Notes under the pieces: generated by a model
Databases searched by the model: none
The model's input: the letters and a program-made list of their open reading frames with translations, nothing else
Told to the model about the DNA's origin: nothing
Made by a program: the position numbers and the translations under genes
NCBI GenBank assembly: GCA_001600415.1
Contig: BCJX01000001.1
Span: forward strand, 491,877-555,876
Source of the DNA: Pascua guehoae
Taxonomy: Eukaryota; Basidiomycota; Tremellomycetes; Trichosporonales; Trichosporonaceae
DNA: 64,000 bases
Direction of reading: 5' to 3'
Shown here: one piece after another, positions 1 through 10,875 of the stretch
How the letters are laid out: every line of letters begins with the position of its first letter
How positions within the stretch are numbered: position 1 is the stretch's first letter

Positions 1-2
1 CA

Positions 3-1093
3 CCGGTCCTCGCCGCCCCGAACGCCTCGCTGCCTGTTGAGGTATGGGACGTTGTCTGTGATCACCTTGCAGCAGACGGCCGCGATGCTCTCATCAACTT
101 CATGTGCACGTCGTCCTGGGGCTACCATTCGGCCGCTCGCTCTCTTTACAACACACTCGAGATCGGCTCAAACTTTCCCCGCCTGGTGACCGACCTGCTC
201 CTCTCCTATCAGCAAGGCGTACGTCACTGGTGTAATCGGCATGACGGTTGGTGTGTGGTTGACGACATTTCTCCACCCTCGCCGTCAATGCAGGCACCCA
301 TTGGGAGGCTGGTACTCTTGCAGCGCTATGTCCGCACCCTCCTCATTGGCGACTTGACCGACTTGCTCCTCGGAGTGGTAGAGCAGATCACCGACACGAT
401 CGGTAATCCTGCTCGGACACATTGTGAGGGGTCTGATTCTGAGGAATGCACGAGGCATTGGACGACGACGCGCTCTATGTTGTTTCCCAGGGCCCGGTGC
501 GTCTGGGTGACACCCGCCGGGTACCTTTCGCTTCAAGACCACGCTTCGACTGGGAGGGCGCGCATTTCGGGCCCCGAACTCCACCCTCTGTTGAAGTTCC
601 TCGCATCCGAGTGCAAGCCGTTCCGCCTCGTCCTTCAGTACCCAGACTCCAATGATATCTGTGGTCATCTCAGGGTCTTGACATACGGACGCGAAGTCAT
701 GGACAAATATCGAAACAATCCACAGAGCTTTAGCTGGCGGGATTGGCCGAGGCCGCCTGCGATCAGCCTGGACACAACAACCAAGTACAGTGGCGTAGCC
801 AAGGCAGGGTGGCTGGGCAATCTCACTTGCCAGTGGACAATCACGGAGCTCAAAGTATACTTTTGGCACAAGGCTATGGACCTCTCCGGCATTTGCCCCA
901 AAGTTTCGGATGTTACCGTGATAGACCGAAGGTCTCACGAGCACGGTACGTTGATTGCCCCATCAGTCCATGTACACGTTTCCGGGAGTCAATCTGACTC
1001 GCAGTACAACTTTCACGAGAAGATATCGAAGAGCTCGCTAGGAAATCTGAGGCTTGGGGTCTGCGGAGGATGAAGCTGAAGTTCTCGTCGTAG
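3..1093 (+). CDS. F-box-like family protein, copy 1 (5' truncated by window)
   Basis: The open frame enters from the window edge. It begins with a segment resembling the first helix of an F-box (LPVEVWDVVCDHL), then the family blocks: MCTSSWGYHSAARSLY, HWCNRHDGWC, APIGRLVLLQRYVRTLLIGD, LFPRARCVWVTPAGYLSLQD and a C-terminal region of about 150 residues. Reading straight through ends at 1073. A spliced model is better: donor GTACGT at 946, acceptor CTGACTCGCAG ending at 1004 (phase 1), and a last exon 1005-1093 whose peptide VQLSREDIEELAR matches the last exon of copy 5. By analogy with F-box proteins it may recruit a substrate to an SCF ubiquitin ligase, but no substrate domain is recognised. 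The upstream exons lie outside the window. Confidence 0.72.
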
Positions 1094-1458
1094 GTTGGGG
1101 ATGGGAGGGGATGTTGTATGAGAAAGCAACTGTGTGAGCTGTGGAGCTGGTTGGCGTGGCTCAACATCCTGCCCAGAGTCGAAAGCATGCAAATGTGATG
1201 GACGGCAGCAAGACAGTATGAAGTGAGCACCATCACACGTGCCTCACTCGGGGCTAGAAGCATAGCCGAGATAGCCGAGATTGCCGGCAAGACCGGCAAG
1301 CCACCACGTGATGGATGATGGGCGGTGCGCGGTGCGCCAGATTGAAATGGTCCATCCATCCATCCACTTTGACCACTTTGGCGTGTGTTTGTCTCTTTCC
1401 TTTTCACCTCGTCCTCTTGTTCCACCTCGACAACCTTTCTCTCGCCTTTCACACAGAA
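1094..1458. other. Intergenic, copies 1-2
   Basis: No gene is seen. The right half becomes pyrimidine-rich (about 1390-1455) and probably holds the promoter and leader of copy 2. Confidence 0.5.
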
Positions 1459-2610
1459 ATGAGCTTCCTTCCTTTGTTCCGCAAGTGCACCAGCAGGTCT
1501 GCATGGTTCACCGACAGGCCGGCGCCGAACCGTGCGCCGCCGCAGGCACGGAACCCTTCAGCACTGCCTCCACCACCCCCTACGCCGCCGACGCCACCGG
1601 ATATCCAGCGACGCCACCTGTCTCCCCACCTTGGCGAGAAGCGAGGCTTGGGCGACACTCCCTCCGTTGTCGACGACGCTCTCTCCCAGCCCCGTGACGA
1701 GCAACTCGATGGAGCCCAGCCCCCGCACCGCCCATCATGCCACTCCAGTGGTGGCGTCGCGACCTCCTTCCGTCACAAGAGTCTCCCCTCGCTCCCCTCG
1801 GACGTCTGGATGATGGTGTGCGATCTTCTCGAGGCCGACACCGACCCCAGGTCACGCTGCGCACTGGTCAGCTTCATGCGCACCTCTAGCTGGGCATACC
1901 ACGTCGGCGCGCGCTCTCTTTACCGGACGATAGAGATCGGGCCAGACTTCTTGCGTATCGTCGGCGACCTCCAGCCCGCCACCCAATGGCCCATCAAACC
2001 GAGCGGCGAAGGGCGGTGGTGCAGTCACCATGGCGGCTGGTGCGCGGCAGATGATTCCTGGTCGTGCCCATCCTCGATCCCCGCGCCCATTGGCAAGCTG
2101 GCGCTTTTGCGGTACACGCGCACGCTGATTATCGGGGACGTGTCCAAGATCGACAACTCTGCAATCAAGGCACTTATCGACCGACTTGGCGCACGGACTC
2201 GCGCACACTCGCGCATGGGCCCCGACGGCGTCAGCGCGTGGATTGGGAGGCGTCCGGCCGTCTTTGGCCGCGTGTGCAACGTGCGGATAACAGTCCAGGG
2301 TTACTTCACTCCACCGGGTCGTTGGTCTGCGGTGGTGCCATGCCCCTGGCGCCCCCCTCCAGACTCACTGCTCATCCAGTTTCTCTCTACCGAGGCTGCC
2401 CCACAAACGCTTCAAATTGAACAGCCCTCACTGTCCCAACTCGCTGAGATTCTTCGGGGCAAACATGAAGGACCACCCGTCAACATCTCCGATCCCACCC
2501 TCGTCTCCGCGTTGCGCGACTGGTTTCCCGACGGCAGCACCCCACCTTGGGCCACCGATCTAGGCCGCCACTGGTCTCTCGAACCGTCCACAGTGCACAG
2601 TCTCGCGTGA
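1459..2610 (+). CDS. F-box-like family protein, copy 2
   Basis: A single-exon frame of 383 residues. I chose the ATG at 1459 over the upstream in-frame ATG at 1315 because the resulting N-terminus, MSFLPLFRKC, resembles the short basic N-termini of sister copies (MGCFPPFRKR, MRLFNRTRK), and because the sequence before it is a pyrimidine-rich leader. Residues 1 to about 110 are Pro/Ser/Arg-rich and look disordered. The F-box-like block starts near residue 112 (LPSDVWMMVCDLLEADTD), followed by SFMRTSSWAYHVGARSLYRT, the RWCSHHGGWC motif, APIGKLALLRYTRTLIIGD and the C-terminal block ending WATDLGRHWSL. This copy lacks the phase-0 intron found in most others, and lacks the long C-terminal tail of copies 1, 5 and 9. 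Function is unknown beyond the likely F-box relationship. Confidence 0.75.
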   Translation: MSFLPLFRKCTSRSAWFTDRPAPNRAPPQARNPSALPPPPPTPPTPPDIQRRHLSPHLGEKRGLGDTPSVVDDALSQPRDEQLDGAQPPHRPSCHSSGGVATSFRHKSLPSLPSDVWMMVCDLLEADTDPRSRCALVSFMRTSSWAYHVGARSLYRTIEIGPDFLRIVGDLQPATQWPIKPSGEGRWCSHHGGWCAADDSWSCPSSIPAPIGKLALLRYTRTLIIGDVSKIDNSAIKALIDRLGARTRAHSRMGPDGVSAWIGRRPAVFGRVCNVRITVQGYFTPPGRWSAVVPCPWRPPPDSLLIQFLSTEAAPQTLQIEQPSLSQLAEILRGKHEGPPVNISDPTLVSALRDWFPDGSTPPWATDLGRHWSLEPSTVHSLA

Positions 2611-3058
2611 CGCCCCCTCACCCAAAGCCCCTCGCTCATACGTCTTCACACTGTCTATCCGTAGGAGGTTCACAGTCTCTCCCCAGCCAGTCCCAACTTG
2701 TAGTTTATAGCGCTCTTCGAGTGTGTGCTCCATAGTGTCTTTGGGCGTGAGCCGCTGACTTTCTCGTACCACAACACAGTACCACAACACATCGCATGAA
2801 CTACTGTAGTGACGTGCTGTGACGTGCAAACGACGAATGTGACTGTTTGGCTGCAAGCTAGACTCACGCTGCGCGTAGCTATGCTCGGTTGCAGGCACGC
2901 CACACTGGCAGCCCACAGGCCACAGGGTGCACCCAGGGTCCAACCCTAATCCAATCGCACAAACACTCACTCACTCACTCACCCCACAACCCATCGTCTT
3001 CTGTCCTCTTCCAATCTCTTACCGCCAGAACCCACCTTCTCCCCCCTCTCTCCACACA
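2611..3058. other. Intergenic, copies 2-3
   Basis: No gene is seen. A CA- and CT-rich stretch from 2960 to 3055 with repeated cactcact units precedes the start of copy 3 and looks like its leader. Confidence 0.5.
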
Positions 3059-4381
3059 ATGCGCCTCTTCAACCGCACGCGCAAACCAAAGACCGCGGCA
3101 GATCCCAAGGCGCACACCGAGAAACCCTTAAACGCCCCAGCTGCCACCACCCCACCGCCACCCCCCGCTCCGACCCCACCGGACGAGCCCAAACTCCCCC
3201 GTCGCCGCAGCCACAGCGACGCACACGCCCAGGCGCCCAACGCCTGTCCACTCACCTCGCGCCGTGCGCACTGGAGCCTGGCGATTCGACGCTGCTGGAC
3301 GCGCGCGTCTGTGATCCCCGTGGGTGCCAAGGCTGGCGATGGAGCGTCGCCGACACAGACTGTGAGTTAAGGTCTCCAGATGCCCACAACCATGAGTAGC
3401 GATGCGTTTCTGCGTATTCGAGCTGGGATAAGTATGGAACCAACACAGTCTTGAGGTCAACTTGGTCAAGTCGAACGGGACACCTGACCATGTGTGCAAA
3501 GGAGGATAGCTGAGGATTCCATTCTCCCACACAGCCCACTCGACACACGCCGCGTGCCAGTACTGACGACCCAGAGCCCCAACGCCCCCGCACGCCCGCA
3601 CATCCCCCTCCCCCTCGACATTTTGGCGCTCATCTGCGACTTTCTCGAGTGCGACGACAACCACGAGTCGCGCGCCGCGCTCGGCCGCATCATGCTAGCC
3701 GGGCGATGGGGATACCATGTCGCCGCACGCGCGCTCTATCGCACCGTCGTGATGAATGACGGGTTTGCTGAGTTGCTCATCGACCTCCAACCCGTCCCCA
3801 CCGACATGCGGTGCCGTGCGTGTGTGCACTGCGGGGTCAAACGCTCGCCAGACCCGTCGTGCCTCTCTGCACCCATTGGGAAGGCGTCCCTCTTGGCCTA
3901 TACGCGCAAGCTCGTGATTGGCGACATTGGCTTGCTTGTATCCAAGCACGCTGAGCTCTGGCACCTCATCGATGAGGGGTTGGGGAGGGCGACGCACGTG
4001 CGTTCGGCCATGGTCGGGGGTAGTCACTCGGTGTGGAAGGAATCGCGACCGACTCTGTTCCCCTCTGTGAGGGCCGTTAACATGACGGCTGAAGGGTACA
4101 TGGCCCTTCAAGACCTCCACCACATGCGCGGCCGCGGATGGGACATAGTACGCCATCTAGACCCTCACCCCTTCGTCCGCATCCTCGTCGCCGTGGTCTC
4201 CCCGACCACTCTTACGTTCACTCTTCCCACCAGGTCTCAGGTGCGGTCCCATGTGATTCCGAACCGCCGCGCGCTGCTTGCTCCCACCTCGTGGCTTGAC
4301 AACAAGTACAAGAAGTTGCATACCACCACACCCTGGATCGCTGCCCTCATCGACGCATGGCCTCTTGAACGCTCGGCATGA
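3059..4381 (+). CDS. F-box-like family protein, copy 3
   Basis: Two exons, 3059-3361 and 3575-4381, give 369 residues. The donor is GTGAGT at 3362 and the acceptor TACTGACGACCCAG ends at 3574; both joins are phase 0. Exon 1 encodes a basic start (MRLFNRTRKPKT) and a Pro-rich disordered segment. Exon 2 starts just before the F-box-like helix (IPLPLDILALICDFLECDD), followed by LAGRWGYHVAARALYRT, a degenerate Cys/His motif (CRACVHCG in place of WCxxHxxWC), APIGKASLLAYTRKLVIGD, LFPSVRAVNMTAEGYMALQD and a short end (WIAALIDAWPLERSA). The 213-nt intron sits at the same place and phase as in copies 4, 6, 7, 8 and 9, which supports both homology and the gene model. Confidence 0.75.
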
Positions 4382-5383
4382 TCTCGCGTTGTTCGTCGGG
4401 GTTGGCGTAGGTTTGGCACGCTAGTTGGAGCTATAGGAGTAGCATGAGATACATTATTGTCGAGCACCAAAGTGAAACGTTGCAGCCCAGGTATCTAGAC
4501 GTTTCCAAATGGTCACGTTTGTTCAGTTCACTAGTTCACGAAATGGTACGGTTTCAACACCGAAGCATGCAGGGGGATAAATGACGCAAGGCAAGCGAGC
4601 ATCACATGCTACTCTTGGGCGGCAATCAGCAGCCGAATAGCGTCGTCTGCCGTTCTCCCTCCAAAAAAGGAAACAAAAACAAAACCAAAACAAAACAAAT
4701 TACTTGTGGTGTTATTCGTCTTGATTCTGCGTCTCCGTCCCCCTCACATACGTGGTTTCTGTTAACATGTTCATTTAGAACCGAACGTAAGGCTATGATC
4801 TAGCGCAATGAATTGCTTACCGATTTTGGGGCTGCCACATGGAGTCAAAACCTCTAGTGGAATGAGGTCACGTGATCTCGGGTCTCCATTTCACGTGGCA
4901 TTTCACGTAGCATTACACATGGCATTAATGGCATGGACATTAGCATGGATTGAACTACATTGGACTGCAGACATGGCTGTACTATGCATGTGTACACTGC
5001 CTCTGGAATGCTGCTTGTTGGAGGTGGAAAAGTAGGAAATGAGGTACTGTGGGGCGAATGGGTGCACCGTGCGCCAGTGTGGCAGTCCACAAATGCGCCA
5101 CATTGCCATTTTCGCACTTTTTCCACCATGCATCACAGCCCACAGCGCCAGCCACGCGGCCACGAGGCCACGAGGCCTGCACGAGGCGGGTCCAAATTGC
5201 TCCCGATGCTGTGCAGTGCACGCTAGATGCTGCGCATGGTGTCCAAACAAACAAACAAACACACTCTTCTTCCAACTCGCATCCCACACCCTCTTCAGTC
5301 CACCTTACCTTCGCCCCTGTTGTCCCTCCTCCTCCTCCTCTCTTTCTCTTTTGCTGCTTCCTCGTCCCTCTCCGTCGTCACCA
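4382..5383. other. Intergenic, copies 3-4
   Basis: About 1 kb with no convincing gene. The stretch 4880-4960 repeats short words around catttcacgt and catggcatt. A pyrimidine-rich leader (5280-5380) runs into the start of copy 4. Confidence 0.5.
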
Positions 5384-7451
5384 ATGGGCTGCTTTCCCCC
5401 GTTCAGAAAGCGCAGGCCTGCCGCCAAGCCTCGACCTGGGCCCGTGCGTCACGGCGCCCCCCTTCCTCCCGAGCAACCCCCAACCTCCAAACTCGACCAC
5501 TACGTGTTTACCGAGTTTACCGTCCCCATAAGTGTCACCCAAAGTGTCCCCACAAGTGTCCCCACAAGTGGAGCGAGCCAGACCACCCTCGACGACCAGA
5601 AAAAGCCTCCTCTTCTCCAACCACCTCTCGCGTACCTCCCTTCGCGGAACCCCCGCGCGCACGTCGGTGGCGACAGTCTGTCTCGCGGCTACGACGTTAT
5701 ACAGGCCCAAGTCGCCGAAACATTGCAGCCAAACAAGGCTGACGAGAATTGGATGCCAGATTGGCTGCCAACCCTGCGGTCTGGTGAGGTCATCCGTTGT
5801 TCTTTTACCTTTTCCGGGACGCTCACCGTCAGGTCTGCCCCACTACCACCCGGCCCCTGTCGGTCCGTACGGCGCGTCCGTGCTCTCTGCAACGTCGCCC
5901 TGTGAGAATCCCCAGCCCCAGCGCGCGCCCACAGTCAATGCGGTACCCCAAGCGCCACCACCCCCGGCCACGCCGTCCTCTGCCCTCCCGCCCTCTGCCG
6001 CTGCGAGCTCCTCGGCGGCCCCTTTGGATATCCCGCTCGCCGCGACCCAGCAAGTGGAGACCTCGCCCTCGACACCCCCTGGCCCTCCAACGACGAGCGC
6101 GGCAGCCTGGCCCCGCCGGGGTTTTGTTTCCACGCTCCCCGATGACGACGACGACATGGCGTTGAGTATGCCCCCTCCATTGTTCGATCGCTACGGTGAC
6201 CGAGTTTGGTCCTCGACAGCCCTGGTGTGGGGCGACCAGAATGTGGACGAAGAGGTCGCGGTTGAGCGCACCAATGTAAGTGAAGACTCTGTGAGAGATC
6301 TGGGGGTCACTGTTAAGTGTAAGGGTGTGGCAGGAAGATTTTGTCGTTGTGAACAACTGGCGATGAGATTGACATCAGTGTGCTTCTCACGGATGTTGTT
6401 GAGAATGGACAAGTTAAACGTTACAGTGAAAGACGATTGTGCCAACTCATGTGCACAATTGTGCCGACTCATGTGCACAATTGTGCCGACCCATGTGCAC
6501 AGAAAGCCGAGGTTCACTCCCCCACTGCGTCCCTGTTATCCAACTCCAATCTCCCGTGTTCCAAATCCCGCGCTTGTGCTGACAACCCAGATCCCTCTGG
6601 ATGAGGGGCTACCCCCACTGCCTCACGACCTGCTGTACATTGTGTGCGACCATCTCGGGGCGAGCAACGACCGGGAGTCACGGGCGGCGTTGGTCAGCAT
6701 TATGCGCACCGCGTCGTGGGCGTATTACGCTGCTGCCCGGTCTCTCTATCATACCCTCGAAGTCGGGCGGGATTTGTTCCTCGTACTCGACGACCCGAAT
6801 GACAAAATGTGGTTTGTCGCTCCCATGCTACCCATGGCCATCCGTGATGAACATCACTGGTGTGACAGGCACAATCGTTGGTGCGACTTGGAGACTACTT
6901 CCCGGTCGCCGTCCTCTATGAAACCACCTATCGGCAAGCTGGCACTCTTTCGATACACCAAAATCATCATCGTGGCCAATCTCTCCGGCTATTGCTCCTG
7001 GAGGTTTCTGATTAAATATCATTCACACAGACACCCGGCTACTAGCGCACACGGTGGGCCGGAAATGTGGACGGCCAGAGGCAATCTCTTCCCCAGCGTT
7101 AGGCAGGTTAGAGTGGGACCAGAAGCGTACCTCAGCCTGGGTAACTATGATAATTGGGAGGAACGAAAGGCTCGTCGTCCAGGTGCAAAATACGAGGCGC
7201 ACGGAATTTTGGAGTTGCTAGTTGCGGAGGCAGCTCCGACCTCTCTGTATTTGGACCTCCCAACTCTGTCGGAGGTGGAGGCGTTCGTTGAGGACCCGAA
7301 CTTGCTGCTCACTTTTGCGCGGGGTCTCCTGTCTGAAGGTGCCCAATCATCCATTCGCCCTCCTCAATGGTTGACATTCCTCCGCTCACGATGGGGATTC
7401 GACAAACCGACGGTATCCCACCAGGAACCTCAAGTTAGTCACGCCAGCTGA
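5384..7451 (+). CDS. F-box-like family protein, copy 4 (three exons)
   Basis: Exons 5384-5783, 5833-6275 and 6591-7451 give 567 residues. Intron 1 is 49 nt (GTGAGG...CTCACCGTCAG, phase 1); intron 2 is 315 nt (GTAAGT...TGCTGACAACCCAG, phase 0) at the family position. The protein starts MGCFPPFRKRRP. Residues 1-281 are mostly Pro/Ser/Ala-rich, with a run of five Asp. The F-box-like block follows (LPHDLLYIVCDHLGASND), then IMRTASWAYYAAARSLYHTL, HHWCDRHNRWC, PPIGKLALFRYTKIIIVANL, LFPSVRQVRVGPEAYLSLG and the short end WLTFLRSRWGF. Gly2-Cys3 would fit membrane anchoring by acylation, but position 6 is Pro, which is poor for N-myristoyltransferase. The long intron carries a 22-bp repeat, listed separately. 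Confidence 0.75.
6436..6501 (+). repeat. 22-bp tandem repeat, three copies, in intron 2 of copy 4
   Basis: Three head-to-tail units, ATTGTGCC(A/G)AC(T/C)CATGTGCACA, at 6436, 6458 and 6480 differ at only two positions. GTGCAC and the ACAATTGT junction are palindromic. It lies wholly within the intron. Confidence 0.9.
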
Positions 7452-8492
7452 AACCGCCCCCTGCTGCAAGATCCATGGCGTTATCGTACGTGGACTCATG
7501 GTGACTGCTAAAGCTAATGTTCAGATTGAGACGACAACACGGGCACGATGAGCGCTGTAGGAGACACTATAGCTGTACAGGAGATGTATGAACCAAATGG
7601 TCTTCACTGCCCAGTTGCAACAGGTGCCAGACAGTCCAATAGAAGGGAGCAGTGAGGATACGAACATGCAAATTCCATCTATGAACATGCACACAAACGG
7701 TGACAGCCACGAATGATCTGTTGTGGGGACTCGAGCACGTGCACATGCGCACCTTCGCACATACCCCCGAGCCGCCGCCGTTCCCTCTACAAATACTTGC
7801 CCTCGCGCACTCATCCTATACATCACTCTATCGCTCAGAACAACAGATCAAGTCGGATGATCAAGGTGTCGAGCGAGGAATGGAGCGATAGAGCGATGCA
7901 TGTTGAATACAGTCTACCGAGATGGCCTATGTACTGCGTGCGAGCGAGCGAGCGAGCGCGCACAGCTCGTTCAAGCTCGGGCCCACCAACACAAGGCGTC
8001 TAAACTCTACCTGCCCAATGATGCCTAGATGAGCAGTCAAATGGGGGGGTCTTATGATAAAAGCCAGTGTAATAGAAACGATGAATCAGACCGGCCACGC
8101 TCGACAATGAGCAGCGCAGCCCATGGTCAGGGGAATTGACATGAACGTTCCGGGAACATCGTCCTGGCTCGCAGCGTCGAATATCACCATGGAGCCATCA
8201 TTGAGTGTTGAAATGGGTCGTACACAGCGCGCTCCCTGTTCTGAGAAACCGAGATTATGTACAAAATTGGTGCAAATGAGTGTCATTTGTATCACTCTGT
8301 CCATGGACGGAAGTAAAAACTGCCACATCTCAGCCAGCCACGCGCCAGTGCCGAGGGACAAATTACAAACACATGAACACACTCCCTCGTCTTTGAGTCC
8401 AATACTCTACTCACCACCTCTCCACGTTTAATACCCCATCCTCCTCCCCATCCTCCTCCCCATCCTCCTCCCCTCTGTGTATAGCTACAACC
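7452..8492. other. Intergenic, copies 4-5
   Basis: No gene is seen. It contains one copy of the dispersed tRNA-like repeat (7881-7992) and, just before copy 5, a 12-bp tandem repeat (cccatcctcctc, about 8435-8472) in the pyrimidine-rich leader. Confidence 0.55.
7881..7992 (+). repeat. Dispersed SINE-like repeat, subfamily A, copy 1
   Basis: The unit begins GAGCGATAGAGCGATGCATG and runs through ACAGTCTACCGAGATGG, a CG-rich GAGC tetramer run and AGCTCGGGCC. The same order of blocks recurs at 15223 (+) and, reverse-complemented, at about 13090-13255. There is no coding capacity. Confidence 0.65.
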
Positions 8493-10408
8493 ATGGGCTG
8501 CCTACCGCGATTCCGCATCGGCCGGCGTGGCCCCAAACCGCATCCGCGCACAGGATCGACCCCTCTCGAGCAACCTCTACCCTCCCAGCGTGGAACCGAC
8601 CTGATCACCCCAGAGCCCCCCACTCTTACTCTCGACAGCACGTTGTTTGGCGCGCTTACACTCCCGGCCTTTGAAGATTTCAGCCAAATGCATCCGCCAA
8701 GCCCTCCGCCCAAGCAGCACACGGGTGGTGCCAAGCAGTCTACCCCGGCTCTCCCAGGCCTCGTACACGACATCGGCGCTTCGCCTTCGGGCTCTCTGGA
8801 CGTAGCAGACAACGGGGCTACGACCCCCGAAGGTCCATCTGGATCCCGCTACAAGCTCGCGTCACAGCGGCGCTCATCGTTAGTCGAGGTCGTGAGCAAG
8901 CCTGCCGACCCTGCTGTTCATCTCGAGGAGTTACCCGCGCGCTCGTCGGCAAATATGGCCATCTCGTCCCCCGCAAACCCGCGCTCGTCGACGCCGCGCG
9001 TCTCGCCCCCTCTGCCACCCTCGCTCCCGGCGACGTCATCCTCGACCTCGCGCTCGTCGGTGCCACCGTCTGCGGCTTTACCCTCGGTGACTTTGCCGGT
9101 GGCGACTTTGCCCTCGGGGCCCACGCTTACTGCCGCCTCGCCCGCTGTGCTCTCTCCCTCTGTTCCCTCGCCCTCGGTTCCCTCGCCCTCTGGCCCCTCT
9201 CCCTCGGCTCCCTCGGCCTCCGCTCCCTCCCCCGCTGCTCCCTCTCCCTCCGCTCCCTCCCCCGCTGCTCCCTTGCCGCCGGTGGACTCCTCTCCCACCG
9301 TGGCCACCCGCGCCGCGTCCCCGCCACTCGACACCGCCAGCTCGACTATGCCACCCCTCGGCCCCATGAGTTCCCCGCTTCCGTTCGAGCTTTGGTACGT
9401 CATCTGCGACCACCTGGGGGCTTCCCAGGACCAAGCTTCTCGTGCGGCGCTCGCTCAGGTCATGCGCACTTGCCACGCACTGTACCACGTGGCCGCGCTG
9501 CGGCTCTACCAAACAATCGTCATCGACAAAAACTTTGGCCGACTTGTCGAGTGCTTGCCATCCCTTCCCAAGAAGCATGGTGAACAGCGCTGGTGCGACA
9601 TGCACAAAACGATGTGTGGTACGCTAGACATTCCGTGGGCGCCACCAGCGCAAGCTCCGTTGGGGACCCTGGAGCTCGTTCGGCGCTTCTGCACCACCGT
9701 TGTTGCCAATGTACTGTGCAATGACGTGTTGCGAAAGTGGTTTGACAGGGTGGGCAAGAGGACGAGGGACCACTGGAACTTTGGCATGCGGAGCGAGATG
9801 GCCACCGACGATTTTGCAGGGCTGCCGTGGCATACTTCACGCCCCGCCCTGTTTCCTCGCGTTGGCCAGGTCGTCATAACCGGGCGAGCCTACATGGTCC
9901 TGCAGGACTTTTACCTCGGGACCCGCAGGCAACACCCGCTTGTGGAGCTCATTGGGACCGAAGCCGAGCCCGACAGTCTCTGTGTCAACTACCCGACGTT
10001 AGCAGAAATCCGTCGGCACGTCCGCCCCGCTGTTGCGGATGACCCGGGGCGTCTATGCTTCTTTACTAAGGAGTACACGGAACACGAGTCGCGTTGGTTG
10101 GGGGTGTTTACGTTTCATTGGCGACTCGCACGCCTCACGCTCCACACAACGAGTGACTCGCACGACATGTCCAGAATCGACCCTTCAGTGCGCAGCGTAG
10201 CAACAATCAACCGCTACACTGGGAAGTTTGGTAAGTTGACTCGTCCCTCTCCTCGCGCGTCAGAGGGCATTAGATCTGACTAGTAGCACAAGTGTCGCAC
10301 GAGCAACTCGAGCAGGCTCGGAACGCCGCCAAAGAGCACCATCAGAATGGTCCTCGTAGAAACTTCTCCTGGACGGAGGACGTGGGTAGGCAAGGCGACT
10401 ATTACTAG
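8493..10408 (+). CDS. F-box-like family protein, copy 5 (long Ser/Pro/Ala region)
   Basis: Starts MGCLPRFRIGRRGP. The first exon, 8493-10230, carries about 290 disordered residues, including an (A/S)PSxPS repeat tract at about residues 215-266. The F-box-like block follows (LPFELWYVICDHLGASQD), then QVMRTCHALYHVAALRLYQT, QRWCDMHKTMC, LFPRVGQVVITGRAYMVLQD and a long C-terminal region. Reading straight on stops at 10283. A better model splices from GTAAGT at 10231 (phase 1) to a tandem acceptor ending at 10283 or 10286; the last exon to 10408 then encodes AQVSHEQLEQARNAAKEHH, which matches the last exon of copy 1. Total is about 620 residues. The family phase-0 intron is absent. Confidence 0.72.
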
Positions 10409-10875
10409 GACGTCCAGGGCAGCCATGGTGTCATCGCTAGAGTACAAAGGGTAGATACGGTCTCTATGCAAGAGGGTACAGGTAGTTGCACGCATTACGA
10501 GTGGAGGATCCAGGTCCGTCGCCGGGTGCCATACTGACACACAGTATCCACGCTGCCACACTGTCACATGCCACATGCCACATGGCAAACGCCGAGGCCC
10601 GACATGGGCCGTCGAGTCCCCAGCTAGCCTAGCTGCTAGCATTTAGCATTTGTAACTACCTACACTAGTGTCAGACAACAGAACATACACAAACACAAAC
10701 ACGTTCACTCGACTCAACACCATTCGCTTCCATTCTCTTTAGCTGTGCCATTTTTCTCCTCCCTCCCCAGAGCAACGCAACCCCAGTGCCGACCAAGCGT
10801 AAGTTCAAGCTCAACCTCTAACGCCACAGAGCTAACCCCAAGTCTCGCAGCGTGCACGCCGCCTTCCCGCCCGCC
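10409..10875. other. Intergenic and leader of copy 6
   Basis: No separate gene. A typical small intron (donor GTAAGT at 10799, acceptor at 10850, 52 nt) lies just before the chosen start of copy 6 and is probably a 5'UTR intron, since no ATG is seen in the upstream exon. Confidence 0.5.

Noticed and set aside
1315..1458. Upstream in-frame start for copy 2
   Set aside because: It would add a Leu/Phe-rich stretch translated from a pyrimidine-rich leader; the ATG at 1459 gives the family-like basic start.
8435..8472. Regulatory array before copy 5
   Set aside because: The cccatcctcctc units are simple pyrimidine repeats like those in many leaders in this window; no specific site is evident.
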